NCBI GenBank assembly: GCA_016786485.1
Contig: JAEUWD010000017.1
Location: forward strand, 62,001 to 126,000
Source: Bacteriovoracaceae bacterium
Lineage (GTDB): Bacteria; Bdellovibrionota; Bacteriovoracia; Bacteriovoracales; Bacteriovoracaceae
Length of the DNA: 64,000 bases
Direction of reading: 5' to 3'
The notes under the pieces were generated by a model. It was not told the origin of the DNA and ran no database searches. It was given only the letters and a program-made list of their open reading frames with translations. Position 1 is the stretch's first letter. The number at the start of each line of letters is the position of its first letter. Below are positions 36,764-46,040 of the stretch, in pieces. The position numbers and the translations under genes are program-made.

Positions 36764-37138
36764 ATGCCTACTATTAACCAGTTAGTGAAAAGCGGTCGTT
36801 TCGCAAATAAGTCGAAAACTAAATCGCCAGCACTAGTTTCTTCCCCTCAAAAACGCGGTGTTTGTACACGTGTTTACACAACTACTCCAAAAAAACCAAA
36901 CTCAGCGATGAGAAAGGTTTGTAAGGTAAAATTAACGACCGGTTTCGAAGTTATTTCTTATATCGGTGGTGAAGGTCATAACTTGCAAGAACACTCGATT
37001 GTCTTAATCAGAGGTGGTCGTGTTAAGGATCTTCCAGGTGTTCGTTACCATACAGTTCGCGGAGCACTTGATGCGAGTGGTGTAGAGAAAAGAAAACAAA
37101 GCCGTTCTAAGTATGGCGCTAAAAAACCAAAATCATAA
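36764..37138 (+). CDS. rpsL: Ribosomal protein S12
   Basis: S12 lies at the decoding centre. The 124-residue chain has [19 protein letters not shown] and [17 protein letters not shown], with the lysines linked to streptomycin response in their sensitive form. The Asp after VK, the usual methylthiolation site, is present. It follows rpoC by 79 bases and precedes rpsG by 15. Confidence 0.99.
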   Translation: MPTINQLVKSGRFANKSKTKSPALVSSPQKRGVCTRVYTTTPKKPNSAMRKVCKVKLTTGFEVISYIGGEGHNLQEHSIVLIRGGRVKDLPGVRYHTVRGALDASGVEKRKQSRSKYGAKKPKS

Positions 37139-37153
37139 GGTTAGGATAGAAAA

Positions 37154-37624
37154 ATGAGTAGAAAACACGCAGCTAAGAAAAGAGAAATTTTACCTGATCC
37201 ACGTTTTAATGACTTAGTAGTAGCTAAGTTTATTAACTGCGTAATGGAACAAGGAAAAAAATCAGTAGCAGAGAGTATTGTTTACGGTGCTTTCGATGCA
37301 GCTGAGAAGAAAGGTGGGGACGAAGGTCTTAAGCTTTTCAAAAAAGCTATGAGTAATGTGAAACCTACTGTTGAAGTTAAATCTCGACGTATTGGTGGAG
37401 CAACTTATCAAGTTCCTGTTGAAGTTAATCCAAGCAGAAAGCAATCTCTAGCAATCAGATGGTTACGTGATTACGCGCGTGAGCGTAGTGGTAAGAGCAT
37501 GGTTGAAAAACTAGCTGATGAAATTATCGATGCATCAAACAACCGTGGTGGAGCTGTTAAGAAGCGTGAAGACGTTTACAAAATGGCTGAAGCCAACAAG
37601 GCGTTTGCTCACCTTAAGTGGTAA
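37154..37624 (+). CDS. rpsG: Ribosomal protein S7
   Basis: S7 nucleates assembly of the 30S head and can repress the str operon. The 156-residue protein has the family core [40 protein letters not shown] and [19 protein letters not shown]. Unlike the usual rpsL-rpsG-fusA arrangement, a strong terminator and an unrelated gene follow. Confidence 0.99.
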   Translation: MSRKHAAKKREILPDPRFNDLVVAKFINCVMEQGKKSVAESIVYGAFDAAEKKGGDEGLKLFKKAMSNVKPTVEVKSRRIGGATYQVPVEVNPSRKQSLAIRWLRDYARERSGKSMVEKLADEIIDASNNRGGAVKKREDVYKMAEANKAFAHLKW

Positions 37625-37645
37625 TTTTAATTTAAAAATAAATCG

Positions 37646-37675
37646 AAAAAGGCTCCTTCATGGGGCCTTTTTTTT
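37646..37675 (+). terminator. Rho-independent terminator after rpsG
   Basis: AAAAAGGCTCC pairs with GGGGCCTTTTT (one T-G in the stem, loop TTCAT), and seven or more T follow. It stands 22 bases after the rpsG stop. It separates rpsL-rpsG from fusA, so fusA needs its own promoter, which is seen at 39203-39231. Confidence 0.9.
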
Positions 37676-37781
37676 GCCAACTTTTATAATCAAAGAGTAA
37701 GAATTACACATCGTGTTAACGAAGCCATCACTATTAGGTAAGAGTATCTCAATTGTAGTTTGTCATGAAGTGAGGAATCAA

Positions 37782-39185
37782 ATGCGTCTTATTATTTTGC
37801 TGATTTGTTTACAGCTAATTTTCTGTTTTCCAGCTCTAGCACAAAACGAAAAGGTTTATAATGTAACCGATTGGAGTCTAGCGAATGAAGTTCCTTATAG
37901 AAGTGAAATTCTAAGTTGTGATGTTTTCTTGAGTCCTGTAAATCCGAAACTTAATGTCTCAGATGATGGAATCGGCTTTAGAATATCAAGTAATAAAACA
38001 GAGGATTTTAAACAAGCCATCGAGCAAATTATTAAAGAAAAAGGTATTGAGGCCCTGACCAATGGTCGCATTACAATTAGTGGCGTTCCGATGGGCCAAA
38101 AAAATAAGTTCAAAGATCAGTTTAGAGATATTTTAGATGACCTTGGTGTATCTCAAGATGTAAAACTTCGCGCGATGACTGTTCCTCGCCATTTAGTAGA
38201 TGAAAGTGCGACGAATTTCTTTGAAAACTTGTGGCATGATTTTTTATATATGCTTCCTGGCTACGAAAGAAATTATCAGGTTCCTCTTAAGGCAGAAATT
38301 AAAGCAGGCGTTTTATCTACCTTGCCAGTGGAAATTCCTAGCGCTGGAGCGGTGTATGCTTTGAATTATGTCGCTGCAAAGCCCTTTCTTAATTTGCATA
38401 TTACAACATTCAATCACGCAGTCATTTTAACAGCCTATAGTACCTTTCAAAAAACCATGCTGAATTGGTTGCTTCAACCTGGGCAAACTTATACAGAAAA
38501 AATGATCAAGAGCAAAACGATTGATTTGGCTTCATGGTTGCATAAAAACCTAAACCGCAAAAATATGGAAAACCCAGTTAAGATGCATGCTCTTTTGAAA
38601 GAAAAGATACCTGCATGGGGACAACGTTTCACGCTTGAAGGAACAAAACTTTTTATCAAACAAATGGGTCTCTCGTTCCCTTTTATTTTGAACTATAATA
38701 TTTTTGGTCGCTTTACTGAACTTCGTGACTTTCTTGCAAAAAATGGTTTACCAACTTGGACTCAAACAATGAGCGAAGTCGGAGATTTTGTTGTAACTCA
38801 AGGCTTAACAACAGGTTTACAGACATATTTCTACAAGAAGGTAAGTACACAGAGAGTAAGTGGCTGGTTAAATAATATAAAAAATGAAGAAGATTCTAAG
38901 CTGGCGCGTGAATTTGTAAACTATGTGAAAATTCCTATTCTGGTTTTAGATGCAGCAATACTTTTCTTTGCTTCAACCGGAGCTCTACCTTTAAGCGATA
39001 TTGTTCCTTATGTAGGTGAGTACCTTTCAATTAATACGGCCATTGGAACTTTTGAGCCTAATATTTTTCAAGTAGGTCTTGTTGCACTCACGTATATTGG
39101 TGATAAATGGTATTCAAATGCTTATTTGGATAGAAAATTTTTAGAGTTTAAACAAAAACGCGAAGCAAAGAAAACAGACAACTAA
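37782..39185 (+). CDS. Large exported/membrane protein between rpsG and fusA, unknown
   Basis: I do not recognise this protein. I place the start at ATG 37782 (AGGA five bases upstream), giving 467 residues with a signal peptide LIILLICLQLIFCFPALAQ. An upstream GTG at 37713 would hide that signal. The mature part has a soluble N-terminal region of about 150 residues. Several hydrophobic stretches follow, most clearly at about residues 385-410 and 430-450 (ILVLDAAILFFASTGALP and QVGLVALTYIG). The C-terminus is very basic. It may be an inner-membrane or periplasmic protein and has no counterpart in the classic str operon. Confidence 0.6.
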   Translation: MRLIILLICLQLIFCFPALAQNEKVYNVTDWSLANEVPYRSEILSCDVFLSPVNPKLNVSDDGIGFRISSNKTEDFKQAIEQIIKEKGIEALTNGRITISGVPMGQKNKFKDQFRDILDDLGVSQDVKLRAMTVPRHLVDESATNFFENLWHDFLYMLPGYERNYQVPLKAEIKAGVLSTLPVEIPSAGAVYALNYVAAKPFLNLHITTFNHAVILTAYSTFQKTMLNWLLQPGQTYTEKMIKSKTIDLASWLHKNLNRKNMENPVKMHALLKEKIPAWGQRFTLEGTKLFIKQMGLSFPFILNYNIFGRFTELRDFLAKNGLPTWTQTMSEVGDFVVTQGLTTGLQTYFYKKVSTQRVSGWLNNIKNEEDSKLAREFVNYVKIPILVLDAAILFFASTGALPLSDIVPYVGEYLSINTAIGTFEPNIFQVGLVALTYIGDKWYSNAYLDRKFLEFKQKREAKKTDN

Positions 39186-39202
39186 TCATTGGGATTGTTG
39201 TT

Positions 39203-39231
39203 TTGACATCTTTCTGGCACCAGATTATCCT
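39203..39231 (+). promoter_or_regulatory. Strong promoter abutting fusA start codon
   Basis: TTGACA (39203-39208) is a perfect -35. After exactly 17 bases comes TATCCT (39226-39231), and the fusA ATG is at 39240. A start site 6-9 bases after the -10 falls at 39237-39240. There is no Shine-Dalgarno sequence in the remaining CTGTCCCT. Together these point to a leaderless or nearly leaderless fusA mRNA. Confidence 0.7.
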
Positions 39232-39239
39232 CTGTCCCT

Positions 39240-41324
39240 ATGAGTAACTTAGAAAAAATCCGCAATATTGGAATTATGGCCCATATCGATGCCGGTAAAA
39301 CGACAACGACGGAACGTATTCTTTTTTATACCGGAAAAAACTATAAAATGGGTGAAGTTCATGATGGCGCAGCCACCATGGATTGGATGATCCAGGAACA
39401 AGAACGCGGTATTACAATCACATCTGCAGCTACAACTTGCGAGTGGCTTAAGCATCAAATTAATATCATCGATACTCCGGGCCACGTGGACTTCACGATT
39501 GAAGTTGAAAGATCACTTCGTGTTCTCGATGGAGCAGTTGGTGTTTTCTGCGCGGTTGGTGGAGTCGAACCACAATCTGAAACAGTTTGGCGTCAAGCCG
39601 ATAAATATAAAGTTCCTCGAATCGCTTTTGTTAATAAAATGGATCGGGTAGGTGCTAACTTTGATGAAGTCATCGAAGAGATTAAAAGCAAATTAGGTAA
39701 AAAAGCAGCGGCCATCAACTACCCAATTGGGAGCGAAGAAAACTTCGTAGGTGTCGCCGATCTTGTGACTAAAAAGAAATATGTTTGGAAAGGTAATGAT
39801 AACGGTGAAAAATTTGAACTCACGGATTGGACACCAGCGGAAGCGGAAGAGTTTTCAATTTATCGTGATGTTCTGATTGAAAACTTGGCTGATTATGACG
39901 ATCAATTAGCGGACCTTTTTTTAAATGGCGAAGATATTCCTGCCGACAAGCTGAGAGCTGCTATTCGCAAAGCAACGATAAAGGATGATTTCATCCCAGT
40001 CTTAACGGGAAGTGCTTTTAAGAACAAAGGTATCCAGCCCTTACTTGATGCTGTTATTTACTATCTTCCTTCACCTATTGATATTGGACCGATTAAAGGT
40101 CATAACGCTAAAGACACATCTGAAGAGATGGAGCGTAATCCAGATCCCAAAGAACTTTTCAGTGGTTTGGCTTTTAAAATTTTCACTGACCCTTTCGTTG
40201 GCTCACTGACTTACGTGCGTATCTACTCGGGTGAACTCAAAGTTGGAAATCAAATTTATAATCCGCTCCAAAATAAAAAAGAAAAAGTGAATAAACTTCT
40301 ACGCATGCACGCGAATAAGCGTGAAGAAATTGCTAGTGCGAGTGCCGGTGATATCGTGGCGGTGACAGGTTTGAAGTTCACGCTTACCGGTGAGACTTTA
40401 TGTCTTGAGCATAAGCCTATTATTTTCGATCTGATGGAATTTCCTGAAACGGTTATTTCAATTGCGGTTGAGCCTAAGACCGCAGATGATGAAAAGAAAT
40501 TACTCGCGGCCCTTCAACAATTAAAAACAGAAGATCCTTCATTTAAATTTGTGGATAATAAAGAAACCGGTCAATTGCTTCTGTTTGGGATGGGTGAACT
40601 TCATCTTGAAATTATCACCGACCGCTTATTGCGTGAATTTAAAGTCGGAGTGAATATTGGTTCACCGCAAGTTTCTTATCGTGAAACCATTGAGACTCCT
40701 GCCACAGCTTCACACACTTATCGCCGAGAAATTGGTGGCAAAAATCAATTTGGTCATTGCGAGCTGGAGGTCACGCCAACTGGTGATGATTCAGAAGTTA
40801 GCGTGAGTATTGATTTCAGACCAAAAGCTGAATTTCCAAAAGATTATCTTAAGGCATTAGAGAAAGGTATTCGAGACGCTGCTCCAGGTGGGGTTTTAGC
40901 GGGTTATCCATTTTTGGGTATTAAGGTTTCGGTGAAAAACGCTGAGTGGAACCAGGAAGAATCTTCAGAACTTGCTTACGCTATCGCTAGTTCAATGGCC
41001 TTCAAAGAGGCTTGCCGTAAGGCCAAGGCCAAACTGATGGAGCCAATCATGGATCTTGAGGTGGTGGTTCCAGGTGATTTCACAGGTGAGGTTATTGCTG
41101 ATCTTAACTCTCGTCGCGGTAAAATCTTAAATATGGAGCCTAAGCAAAATAAAGAAGTCATCTCTTCGGAAGTACCTTTGGGTCAGATGTTTGGTTATTC
41201 GACCGACTTGCGTTCAAAAACCCAAGGTCGTGCCAGCTTCAGTATGAAATTTAAGCATTATGAAAAGATGGAAACCAAGCTTATGAACGAAGTCCTGATT
41301 AAGCGTGGACTGTTGCTCCCGTAA
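39240..41324 (+). CDS. fusA: Elongation factor G
   Basis: EF-G catalyses translocation. The 694-residue protein has the G1 loop [37 protein letters not shown] and NKMDR, with domains II-V complete. The start at 39240 is set by the [17 protein letters not shown] opening that matches the family, and no later ATG precedes the G1 loop except the internal GIMAH. Unusually, no ribosome-binding site is present. The neighbours differ from the normal str operon: no rpsG directly upstream and no tuf downstream. Confidence 0.98.
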   Translation: MSNLEKIRNIGIMAHIDAGKTTTTERILFYTGKNYKMGEVHDGAATMDWMIQEQERGITITSAATTCEWLKHQINIIDTPGHVDFTIEVERSLRVLDGAVGVFCAVGGVEPQSETVWRQADKYKVPRIAFVNKMDRVGANFDEVIEEIKSKLGKKAAAINYPIGSEENFVGVADLVTKKKYVWKGNDNGEKFELTDWTPAEAEEFSIYRDVLIENLADYDDQLADLFLNGEDIPADKLRAAIRKATIKDDFIPVLTGSAFKNKGIQPLLDAVIYYLPSPIDIGPIKGHNAKDTSEEMERNPDPKELFSGLAFKIFTDPFVGSLTYVRIYSGELKVGNQIYNPLQNKKEKVNKLLRMHANKREEIASASAGDIVAVTGLKFTLTGETLCLEHKPIIFDLMEFPETVISIAVEPKTADDEKKLLAALQQLKTEDPSFKFVDNKETGQLLLFGMGELHLEIITDRLLREFKVGVNIGSPQVSYRETIETPATASHTYRREIGGKNQFGHCELEVTPTGDDSEVSVSIDFRPKAEFPKDYLKALEKGIRDAAPGGVLAGYPFLGIKVSVKNAEWNQEESSELAYAIASSMAFKEACRKAKAKLMEPIMDLEVVVPGDFTGEVIADLNSRRGKILNMEPKQNKEVISSEVPLGQMFGYSTDLRSKTQGRASFSMKFKHYEKMETKLMNEVLIKRGLLLP

Positions 41325-41381
41325 GTCCTATAAAAAATACAGATAGTATTCTCAATACTCTAGATTGTGCTACGTATAATT

Positions 41382-42395
41382 ATGCTTAAAACGTTCGTTT
41401 TTTTGCTCTTCATCTTTTCGATTCCTTCATGGTCCCAAAATCGACCGGTTATGGAAATAATGCCGGATCCTTTTTCTACTTCGTATGCTGAAAGATTAGG
41501 CATTAAACGTTACGCAAACTTTTACAATGAACAAAAGCTCAATGACCACTATGAATTCTTAAGCCAGCAATATGCTCATGAACTAGAATTGCTTGATTCG
41601 GCTGATACGCATTTTAAGGCCAAAGAATTAATTATTAAGAAAAAAATTAAACTTTTGGATGAAGCCTATAAAGTTATTAAGAAAGAAGAATCTTTTATTT
41701 GGACTTCCGTTGGTATTCAGGCCTTGCAAGAAAAAGCTAAATTAGAATCAATAGGCATTCACCTAAATGGGCATGATGCCGCGAATATGGGTAACGAATA
41801 TATCGCGACTCATTTCTATCGTCTCTCAGATGAAAATAAACGTCTCTTTTTAGCCGACTTTGGTTACACCGCTGGCATGGATAGTCTTTATCAAGCTATC
41901 GCCGCTGTTTTATCTTTACCCGAGACAGCCGATCAAGCCCATGCTTTAGAATTGTATTGGGCAGTTGAAGAAGCTCACAAGTTCTTTGGTGAGAAAGATT
42001 CTCTGGTAACCATTCTAAATAGTTTTAAACGAGCGATTCAGAGTTACTATTTTGTAAAATCTTCAGCCATCCTAGGACGAGACCAGAATGAGCAGGTGAG
42101 AGGTTTAAAAAATTGGCAAAATTTCCTCTATACACTGTATGAGGTCAATGCCAATGACCCCGTTAAGCTTAAGACCCTTGCAGAAACAATTCATTGGTAT
42201 GATGTTAATTTTAAACAGATTGCCTCTGTCGCAATGGAGAGTGAGACCTGGAATAAGGTGGCACTAGAGTGGTTCTTGATAAAGGATGTCCAATTTGCGA
42301 ATAGCCGATTGCCGAACCCCGGCTTCATTTCAAAACTAATGGTTACCTGTGAAAAATACCTAAAAATGAGATGGTACTCAGGCACCCCGAGATAG
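41382..42395 (+). CDS. Exported helical protein between fusA and rpsJ, unknown
   Basis: This 337-residue protein has a signal peptide (TFVFLLFIFSIPSWSQ), so I start at ATG 41382 rather than a GTG five codons earlier. It is predicted to be all-helical, with heptad-like charged stretches (KAKELIIKKKIKLLDEAYKVI) and a central FLADFGYTAGMDSLYQAIAAVL block. There are no cysteine pairs or catalytic motifs that I recognise. It occupies the place where tuf normally stands. There is no strong ribosome site before the ATG. Confidence 0.6.
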   Translation: MLKTFVFLLFIFSIPSWSQNRPVMEIMPDPFSTSYAERLGIKRYANFYNEQKLNDHYEFLSQQYAHELELLDSADTHFKAKELIIKKKIKLLDEAYKVIKKEESFIWTSVGIQALQEKAKLESIGIHLNGHDAANMGNEYIATHFYRLSDENKRLFLADFGYTAGMDSLYQAIAAVLSLPETADQAHALELYWAVEEAHKFFGEKDSLVTILNSFKRAIQSYYFVKSSAILGRDQNEQVRGLKNWQNFLYTLYEVNANDPVKLKTLAETIHWYDVNFKQIASVAMESETWNKVALEWFLIKDVQFANSRLPNPGFISKLMVTCEKYLKMRWYSGTPR

Positions 42396-42511
42396 AAAAA
42401 CATCCCTTTGAAGTTTTTTTTAAATATTTTTAAAAAACTCCTTTTAACTTTGAAATGGCCATGCTAACTATACCGCACTGTAGAAATGCTATTTAATGTT
42501 TTGGAGCGTTG

Positions 42512-42820
42512 ATGAAAACGAACAGATTAAGAATTAAATTACGTGCTTACGACTATAAGGTTTTGGATGGATCCGTTCAGGAAATCGTTCAAACTGCAAA
42601 AAATACTGGCGCTAGAGTCGCTGGACCAATCCCTCTTCCTACCGAAATTAACAGATTTACTGTTCTTAGATCTCCTCATATTGATAAGAAATCGAGAGAG
42701 CAGTTTGAAATGAGAACGCATAAAAGACTAGTGGATATTATCGATCCAACACAACAAACTGTAGACAGCTTAATGAAGCTTGATCTGTCAGCTGGTGTTG
42801 ACGTCGAGATTAAATACTAG
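42512..42820 (+). CDS. rpsJ: Ribosomal protein S10
   Basis: S10 is a 30S head protein that also joins NusB in antitermination. The 102-residue length from ATG 42512 is the family norm. An in-frame TTG one codon earlier is ignored because GGAG is spaced for the ATG. The core is [21 protein letters not shown] and [24 protein letters not shown]. The 116-base upstream gap is very AT-rich, with only a poor promoter match. It opens the S10 operon. Confidence 0.99.
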   Translation: MKTNRLRIKLRAYDYKVLDGSVQEIVQTAKNTGARVAGPIPLPTEINRFTVLRSPHIDKKSREQFEMRTHKRLVDIIDPTQQTVDSLMKLDLSAGVDVEIKY

Positions 42821-42898
42821 TATAAGAAGCGACTCGCTGTTTCAATATTAACAACCATGTATGCATCCCTGAGATGGGGTGATGCTGTGGAGGACTGA

Positions 42899-43573
42899 AT
42901 GTCAGATAAAAAATCATCGTCAAACGCAACCGGCACAAGCTTAGCTACATTTTATGGAGTTAAAGCTGGCATGACTCGAATCTTCGATAAAGCCGGAAAC
43001 CATGTTCCTGTTACTGTTATCAAGTTGATCCCAAATGTTATTTCTCAAGTTAAGACAAAAGAAAATGATGGCTATGAAGCTTATCAAGTTTCTTACAATG
43101 AAAAGCGTGAGAAGTTAGGCACTAAAGCTATTAAGGGTCATTTAAAGAAAGCAACAATCAAAGAAAATTTAAGTGAAGCAAGTGAAATTAAAGTTGAAGG
43201 CGTATCGGCTGATTTATTAGGCCAAGCTTTAACTTACGATAATTTCCAAGCTGATACATATGTTGATGTTACCGGTTTATCGAAAGGTAAAGGTACTCAA
43301 GGTGTTATGAAGCGTTATAATTTCCGTGGTGGTCCAGCATCTCACGGTTCACACTTCCACCGTCGTCCAGGTTCTATTGGTAACAGAGCAACTCCGGCCC
43401 GCGTTTTCCCTGAAAAGAAAATGCCAGGAAGAATGGGTGTTGAAAACGTTACAACTCAAAATCTAAAAATTGTCGAAGTAAACATTGAGAACGGATACAT
43501 GCTAATTAAAGGCTCTGTACCCGGTGGTAAAAATGGTTACGTAAAAGTAGCTCGCGCTACCAAGAAAGCTTAG
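42899..43573 (+). CDS. rplC: Ribosomal protein L3
   Basis: L3 is an early 50S assembly protein near the peptidyl-transferase centre. The 224-residue protein has a Ser/Asn-rich N-terminal extension of about 15 residues before the usual FYGVKAGMTRIF. The tip loop reads GSHFHRRPGSIGNRATPARVFPEKK. The position of the Gln methylated in E. coli L3 is Asn here, so that modification cannot occur. It is 78 bases after rpsJ, a rather wide gap. Confidence 0.98.
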   Translation: MSDKKSSSNATGTSLATFYGVKAGMTRIFDKAGNHVPVTVIKLIPNVISQVKTKENDGYEAYQVSYNEKREKLGTKAIKGHLKKATIKENLSEASEIKVEGVSADLLGQALTYDNFQADTYVDVTGLSKGKGTQGVMKRYNFRGGPASHGSHFHRRPGSIGNRATPARVFPEKKMPGRMGVENVTTQNLKIVEVNIENGYMLIKGSVPGGKNGYVKVARATKKA

Positions 43574-43582
43574 AGGTAACTT

Positions 43583-44200
43583 ATGTCAGAAATAAATGTA
43601 TTAGATTCAAAATTTAAAAAATCAGGAAGCTTAAAGACTAACGTTGATTTAAGTCCTGAAGTTATCAATATCCCAGTTGTTCACCAGGTAGTTAAGGCTA
43701 CTTTGGCTGGCAGAAGAGCAGGAACTGCTTGTACAAAAAACAAAGCAATGGTTTCTGGTGGCGGTAAAAAACCATTCAAGCAAAAAGGCACTGGTAGAGC
43801 TCGTCAGGGTTCTAGTCGTTCTCCTTTAATGATTGGTGGTGGTGTTGCTTTCGGTCCAGTTCCAAGAAGTTTCGAGCAAAAAGTTAACAAGAAACATATG
43901 TTAGTCGCTTTAACTTCAATCATTGCTGATAAGTTACAAAGTGGAAAATTACACGTAGTTGAATCGTTAACGTCAACAGGTAAAACAAAAGAATTGTATT
44001 CAATGTTAAGTGATAAGAATTTGCTTCCAGGTTTGATTATTACAAACTCTGCTGATTCAAAAGTTATCTTAGCTGCGAAAAACATTAAAAATAGCATCGC
44101 GATTCCAGTGTCAGGTTTCAGTGTTTACGAAGCTGTAAAATATGAAAACCTAATTATTGAGAAAGAAGCGTTGGAAAAATTATTAAGCAGGCTGGTGTAA
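43583..44200 (+). CDS. rplD: Ribosomal protein L4
   Basis: L4 lines the exit tunnel and, in enterobacteria, regulates the S10 operon. The 205-residue chain has the tunnel-loop block RAGTACTKNKAMVSGGGKKPFKQKGTGRARQGSSRSP and the C-terminal Rossmann-like part. Its stop is one base from the rplW start. Confidence 0.99.
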   Translation: MSEINVLDSKFKKSGSLKTNVDLSPEVINIPVVHQVVKATLAGRRAGTACTKNKAMVSGGGKKPFKQKGTGRARQGSSRSPLMIGGGVAFGPVPRSFEQKVNKKHMLVALTSIIADKLQSGKLHVVESLTSTGKTKELYSMLSDKNLLPGLIITNSADSKVILAAKNIKNSIAIPVSGFSVYEAVKYENLIIEKEALEKLLSRLV

Positions 44201-44201
44201 C

Positions 44202-44492
44202 ATGTCTCAAGTAAATCAAATTATCGTAAAGCCATTACTGACTGAAAAAACTTCAGTTACTACTGAGAAAGATAACCGTTACGGCTTCGTGGTTGATCTT
44301 AAAGCAAATAAGGATCAAATCAGAAAAGCTGTTGAAAGTTTGTTTGATGTAAAAGTTGTTGGCGTTAGAACTTCAGTTCTTCCAGGTCGTATGAAAAGAG
44401 CTGGTAAATTTGTTAAGAAGACAACAAAAACTAAAAAGGCTTATGTGCAAATTGCTAAAGGCCAAAAAATTGAATTTTTTAAAGAAATATAG
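44202..44492 (+). CDS. rplW: Ribosomal protein L23
   Basis: L23 sits at the tunnel exit and docks trigger factor and SRP. The 96-residue protein has IIVKPLLTEKTS and the loop RTSVLPGRMKRAGKFVKKTTKTKKAYVQI. The operon order and one-base gap after rplD are canonical. Confidence 0.98.
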   Translation: MSQVNQIIVKPLLTEKTSVTTEKDNRYGFVVDLKANKDQIRKAVESLFDVKVVGVRTSVLPGRMKRAGKFVKKTTKTKKAYVQIAKGQKIEFFKEI

Positions 44493-44501
44493 GATTAAAA
44501 A

Positions 44502-45326
44502 ATGAGTATCAAAAGATTTAAACCAGTAACGCCTTCTCGAAGAAAAATGGTTGTAACTTCTAGTGCTGAGTTGACTAAAAACGTAGCTCCACAAAAAGCA
44601 TTACTTGAGCCGAAGAAAGAACATGCTGGCCGAAATGCACACGGAAGAATTACAACACGTCACCAAGGTGGTGGTGTAAAGCAAAAATACCGTATTATCG
44701 ATTTCAAAAGAGATAAGTTAGATATCCCAGGAACAGTAAAGACTATCGAGTACGATCCAAACCGTACATGTAACATTGCTCTTATCGCTTACAAAGATGG
44801 CGAAAAGAGATACATCCTTGCTCCATTGGGCTTAAAAGTTGGCGATGAAATTATTGCTTCGGACAACGCCGATATTAAAGTTGGTAACGCAAAATTATTA
44901 AAAGATATTCCAGTTGGTACTCTAGTTCATAACGTTGAATTGCATGCTCGCGCTGGCGGTCAAATGGCTCGTTCAGCTGGTTCATATGCTCAGCTTATGG
45001 CGAAAGAAGGCGCAGAAGCTCTTCTAAGACTTCCATCTGGTGAATTAAGAAAAGTAAAAGGTGTTTGTCGCGCTACAATTGGTCAGGTTGGTAACCTTGA
45101 TCATGAAAAAATTAACATCGGTAAAGCTGGTGCTAATAGATGGCGTGGTGTTCGTCCAGCAGTTAGAGGGGTTGTTATGAACCCAATCGATCACCCGCAT
45201 GGTGGTGGTGAAGGTAAAACTTCTGGTGGTAGACATCCAGTAACTCCATGGGGACAACCTACTCGTGGTTATAAAACTCGTAAGAATAAGAGAACTAACA
45301 AATTTATCGTTAAGAGAAGAAAATAA
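44502..45326 (+). CDS. rplB: Ribosomal protein L2
   Basis: L2 is needed for peptidyl transfer and subunit joining. The 274-residue protein has the [17 protein letters not shown] loop. The C-terminal motif [21 protein letters not shown] contains the functionally important His. Its tail is the usual basic [17 protein letters not shown]. Confidence 0.99.
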   Translation: MSIKRFKPVTPSRRKMVVTSSAELTKNVAPQKALLEPKKEHAGRNAHGRITTRHQGGGVKQKYRIIDFKRDKLDIPGTVKTIEYDPNRTCNIALIAYKDGEKRYILAPLGLKVGDEIIASDNADIKVGNAKLLKDIPVGTLVHNVELHARAGGQMARSAGSYAQLMAKEGAEALLRLPSGELRKVKGVCRATIGQVGNLDHEKINIGKAGANRWRGVRPAVRGVVMNPIDHPHGGGEGKTSGGRHPVTPWGQPTRGYKTRKNKRTNKFIVKRRK

Positions 45327-45339
45327 TTAGGAGATACTA

Positions 45340-45675
45340 ATGGCACGTTCAATTAAAAAAGGCCCATTCGTCGATTACAGTCTGACTAAGAAAATTAAGC
45401 AGGCAGCTGGCGATAAAAAAGGCGGAAAAGTAATTAAGACTTGGTCACGTCGTTCAACGATTGTTCCTGAGTTTATTGGATTAACTTTTGCCGTTCATAA
45501 TGGAAAAAAATTCATCCCAGTATATGTAACTGACAATATGGTTGGTCATAAGTTAGGTGAATTTGCTTTAACAAGAACTTTTATTGCTCACAGTGGTGAT
45601 AAGAAAGTCGATGCAGCAACTCCAGGCGCAGGTGCACCAGCAGCGGCTCCTGCGGCAGCAGCGAAACCAGCATAA
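45340..45675 (+). CDS. rpsS: Ribosomal protein S19 with Ala/Pro-rich tail
   Basis: S19 lies in the 30S head beside S13. The core ([19 protein letters not shown], then [25 protein letters not shown] and [13 protein letters not shown]) is standard. The protein is 111 residues instead of about 92. The extra end ([20 protein letters not shown]) is low-complexity and probably flexible. There is no frameshift: the reading continues in frame to a double stop just before rplV. Confidence 0.97.
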   Translation: MARSIKKGPFVDYSLTKKIKQAAGDKKGGKVIKTWSRRSTIVPEFIGLTFAVHNGKKFIPVYVTDNMVGHKLGEFALTRTFIAHSGDKKVDAATPGAGAPAAAPAAAAKPA

Positions 45676-45694
45676 TAAGGTAGGTAGGTGATTT

Positions 45695-46030
45695 ATGGCT
45701 ATAACGGTACATAACAGAAATTTTAAGAAATCGGCTCGCAAAGTGAGACTAGTTTGTGACCTTATCCGCAACAAAAAAGTTGAAGAAGCTCTTAGAATTT
45801 TAAGATTTAATGAGAAAAAAGAAACAGCGATTATGTTAACAAAACTTCTTAACAGCGGCTTAAGCATTGCTTCTTCTGCTGACAAGTATGATTTGGATAA
45901 TCTTGTAGTTGGACAAATTTTCGTAGACCAAGGTCAAATTATGAAAAGAATCCAGCCAAGAGCACAAGGTCGCGCATATAGAATTAACAAAAGAACTTGT
46001 CATACGACAGTCGTTTTAAAAGAAGCATAG
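45695..46030 (+). CDS. rplV: Ribosomal protein L22
   Basis: L22 extends a hairpin into the exit tunnel. The 111-residue protein has SARKVRLVCDLIRNKKVEEALRILRF and the hairpin RIQPRAQGRAYRINKRTCH near the C-terminus. AGGTAGGTG precedes the ATG. Confidence 0.98.
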   Translation: MAITVHNRNFKKSARKVRLVCDLIRNKKVEEALRILRFNEKKETAIMLTKLLNSGLSIASSADKYDLDNLVVGQIFVDQGQIMKRIQPRAQGRAYRINKRTCHTTVVLKEA

Positions 46031-46040
46031 GAAGGGTTTA

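Noticed and set aside
41375-41380. Perfect TATAAT just before the 337-residue exported protein
   Set aside because: No -35 lies at a proper distance, and the transcript would start inside the signal peptide codons. Probably chance.
42396-42511. S10-operon promoter in the AT-rich gap before rpsJ
   Set aside because: TTGAAA at 42450 lacks a well-spaced -10, and TATACC at 42469 lacks a good -35. I could not define a promoter with confidence.
45568-45885. Antisense frame over the S19 Ala/Pro tail and L22
   Set aside because: It arises from the repetitive GC-richer tail read backwards, with a Cys/Arg-rich product and no ribosome site.
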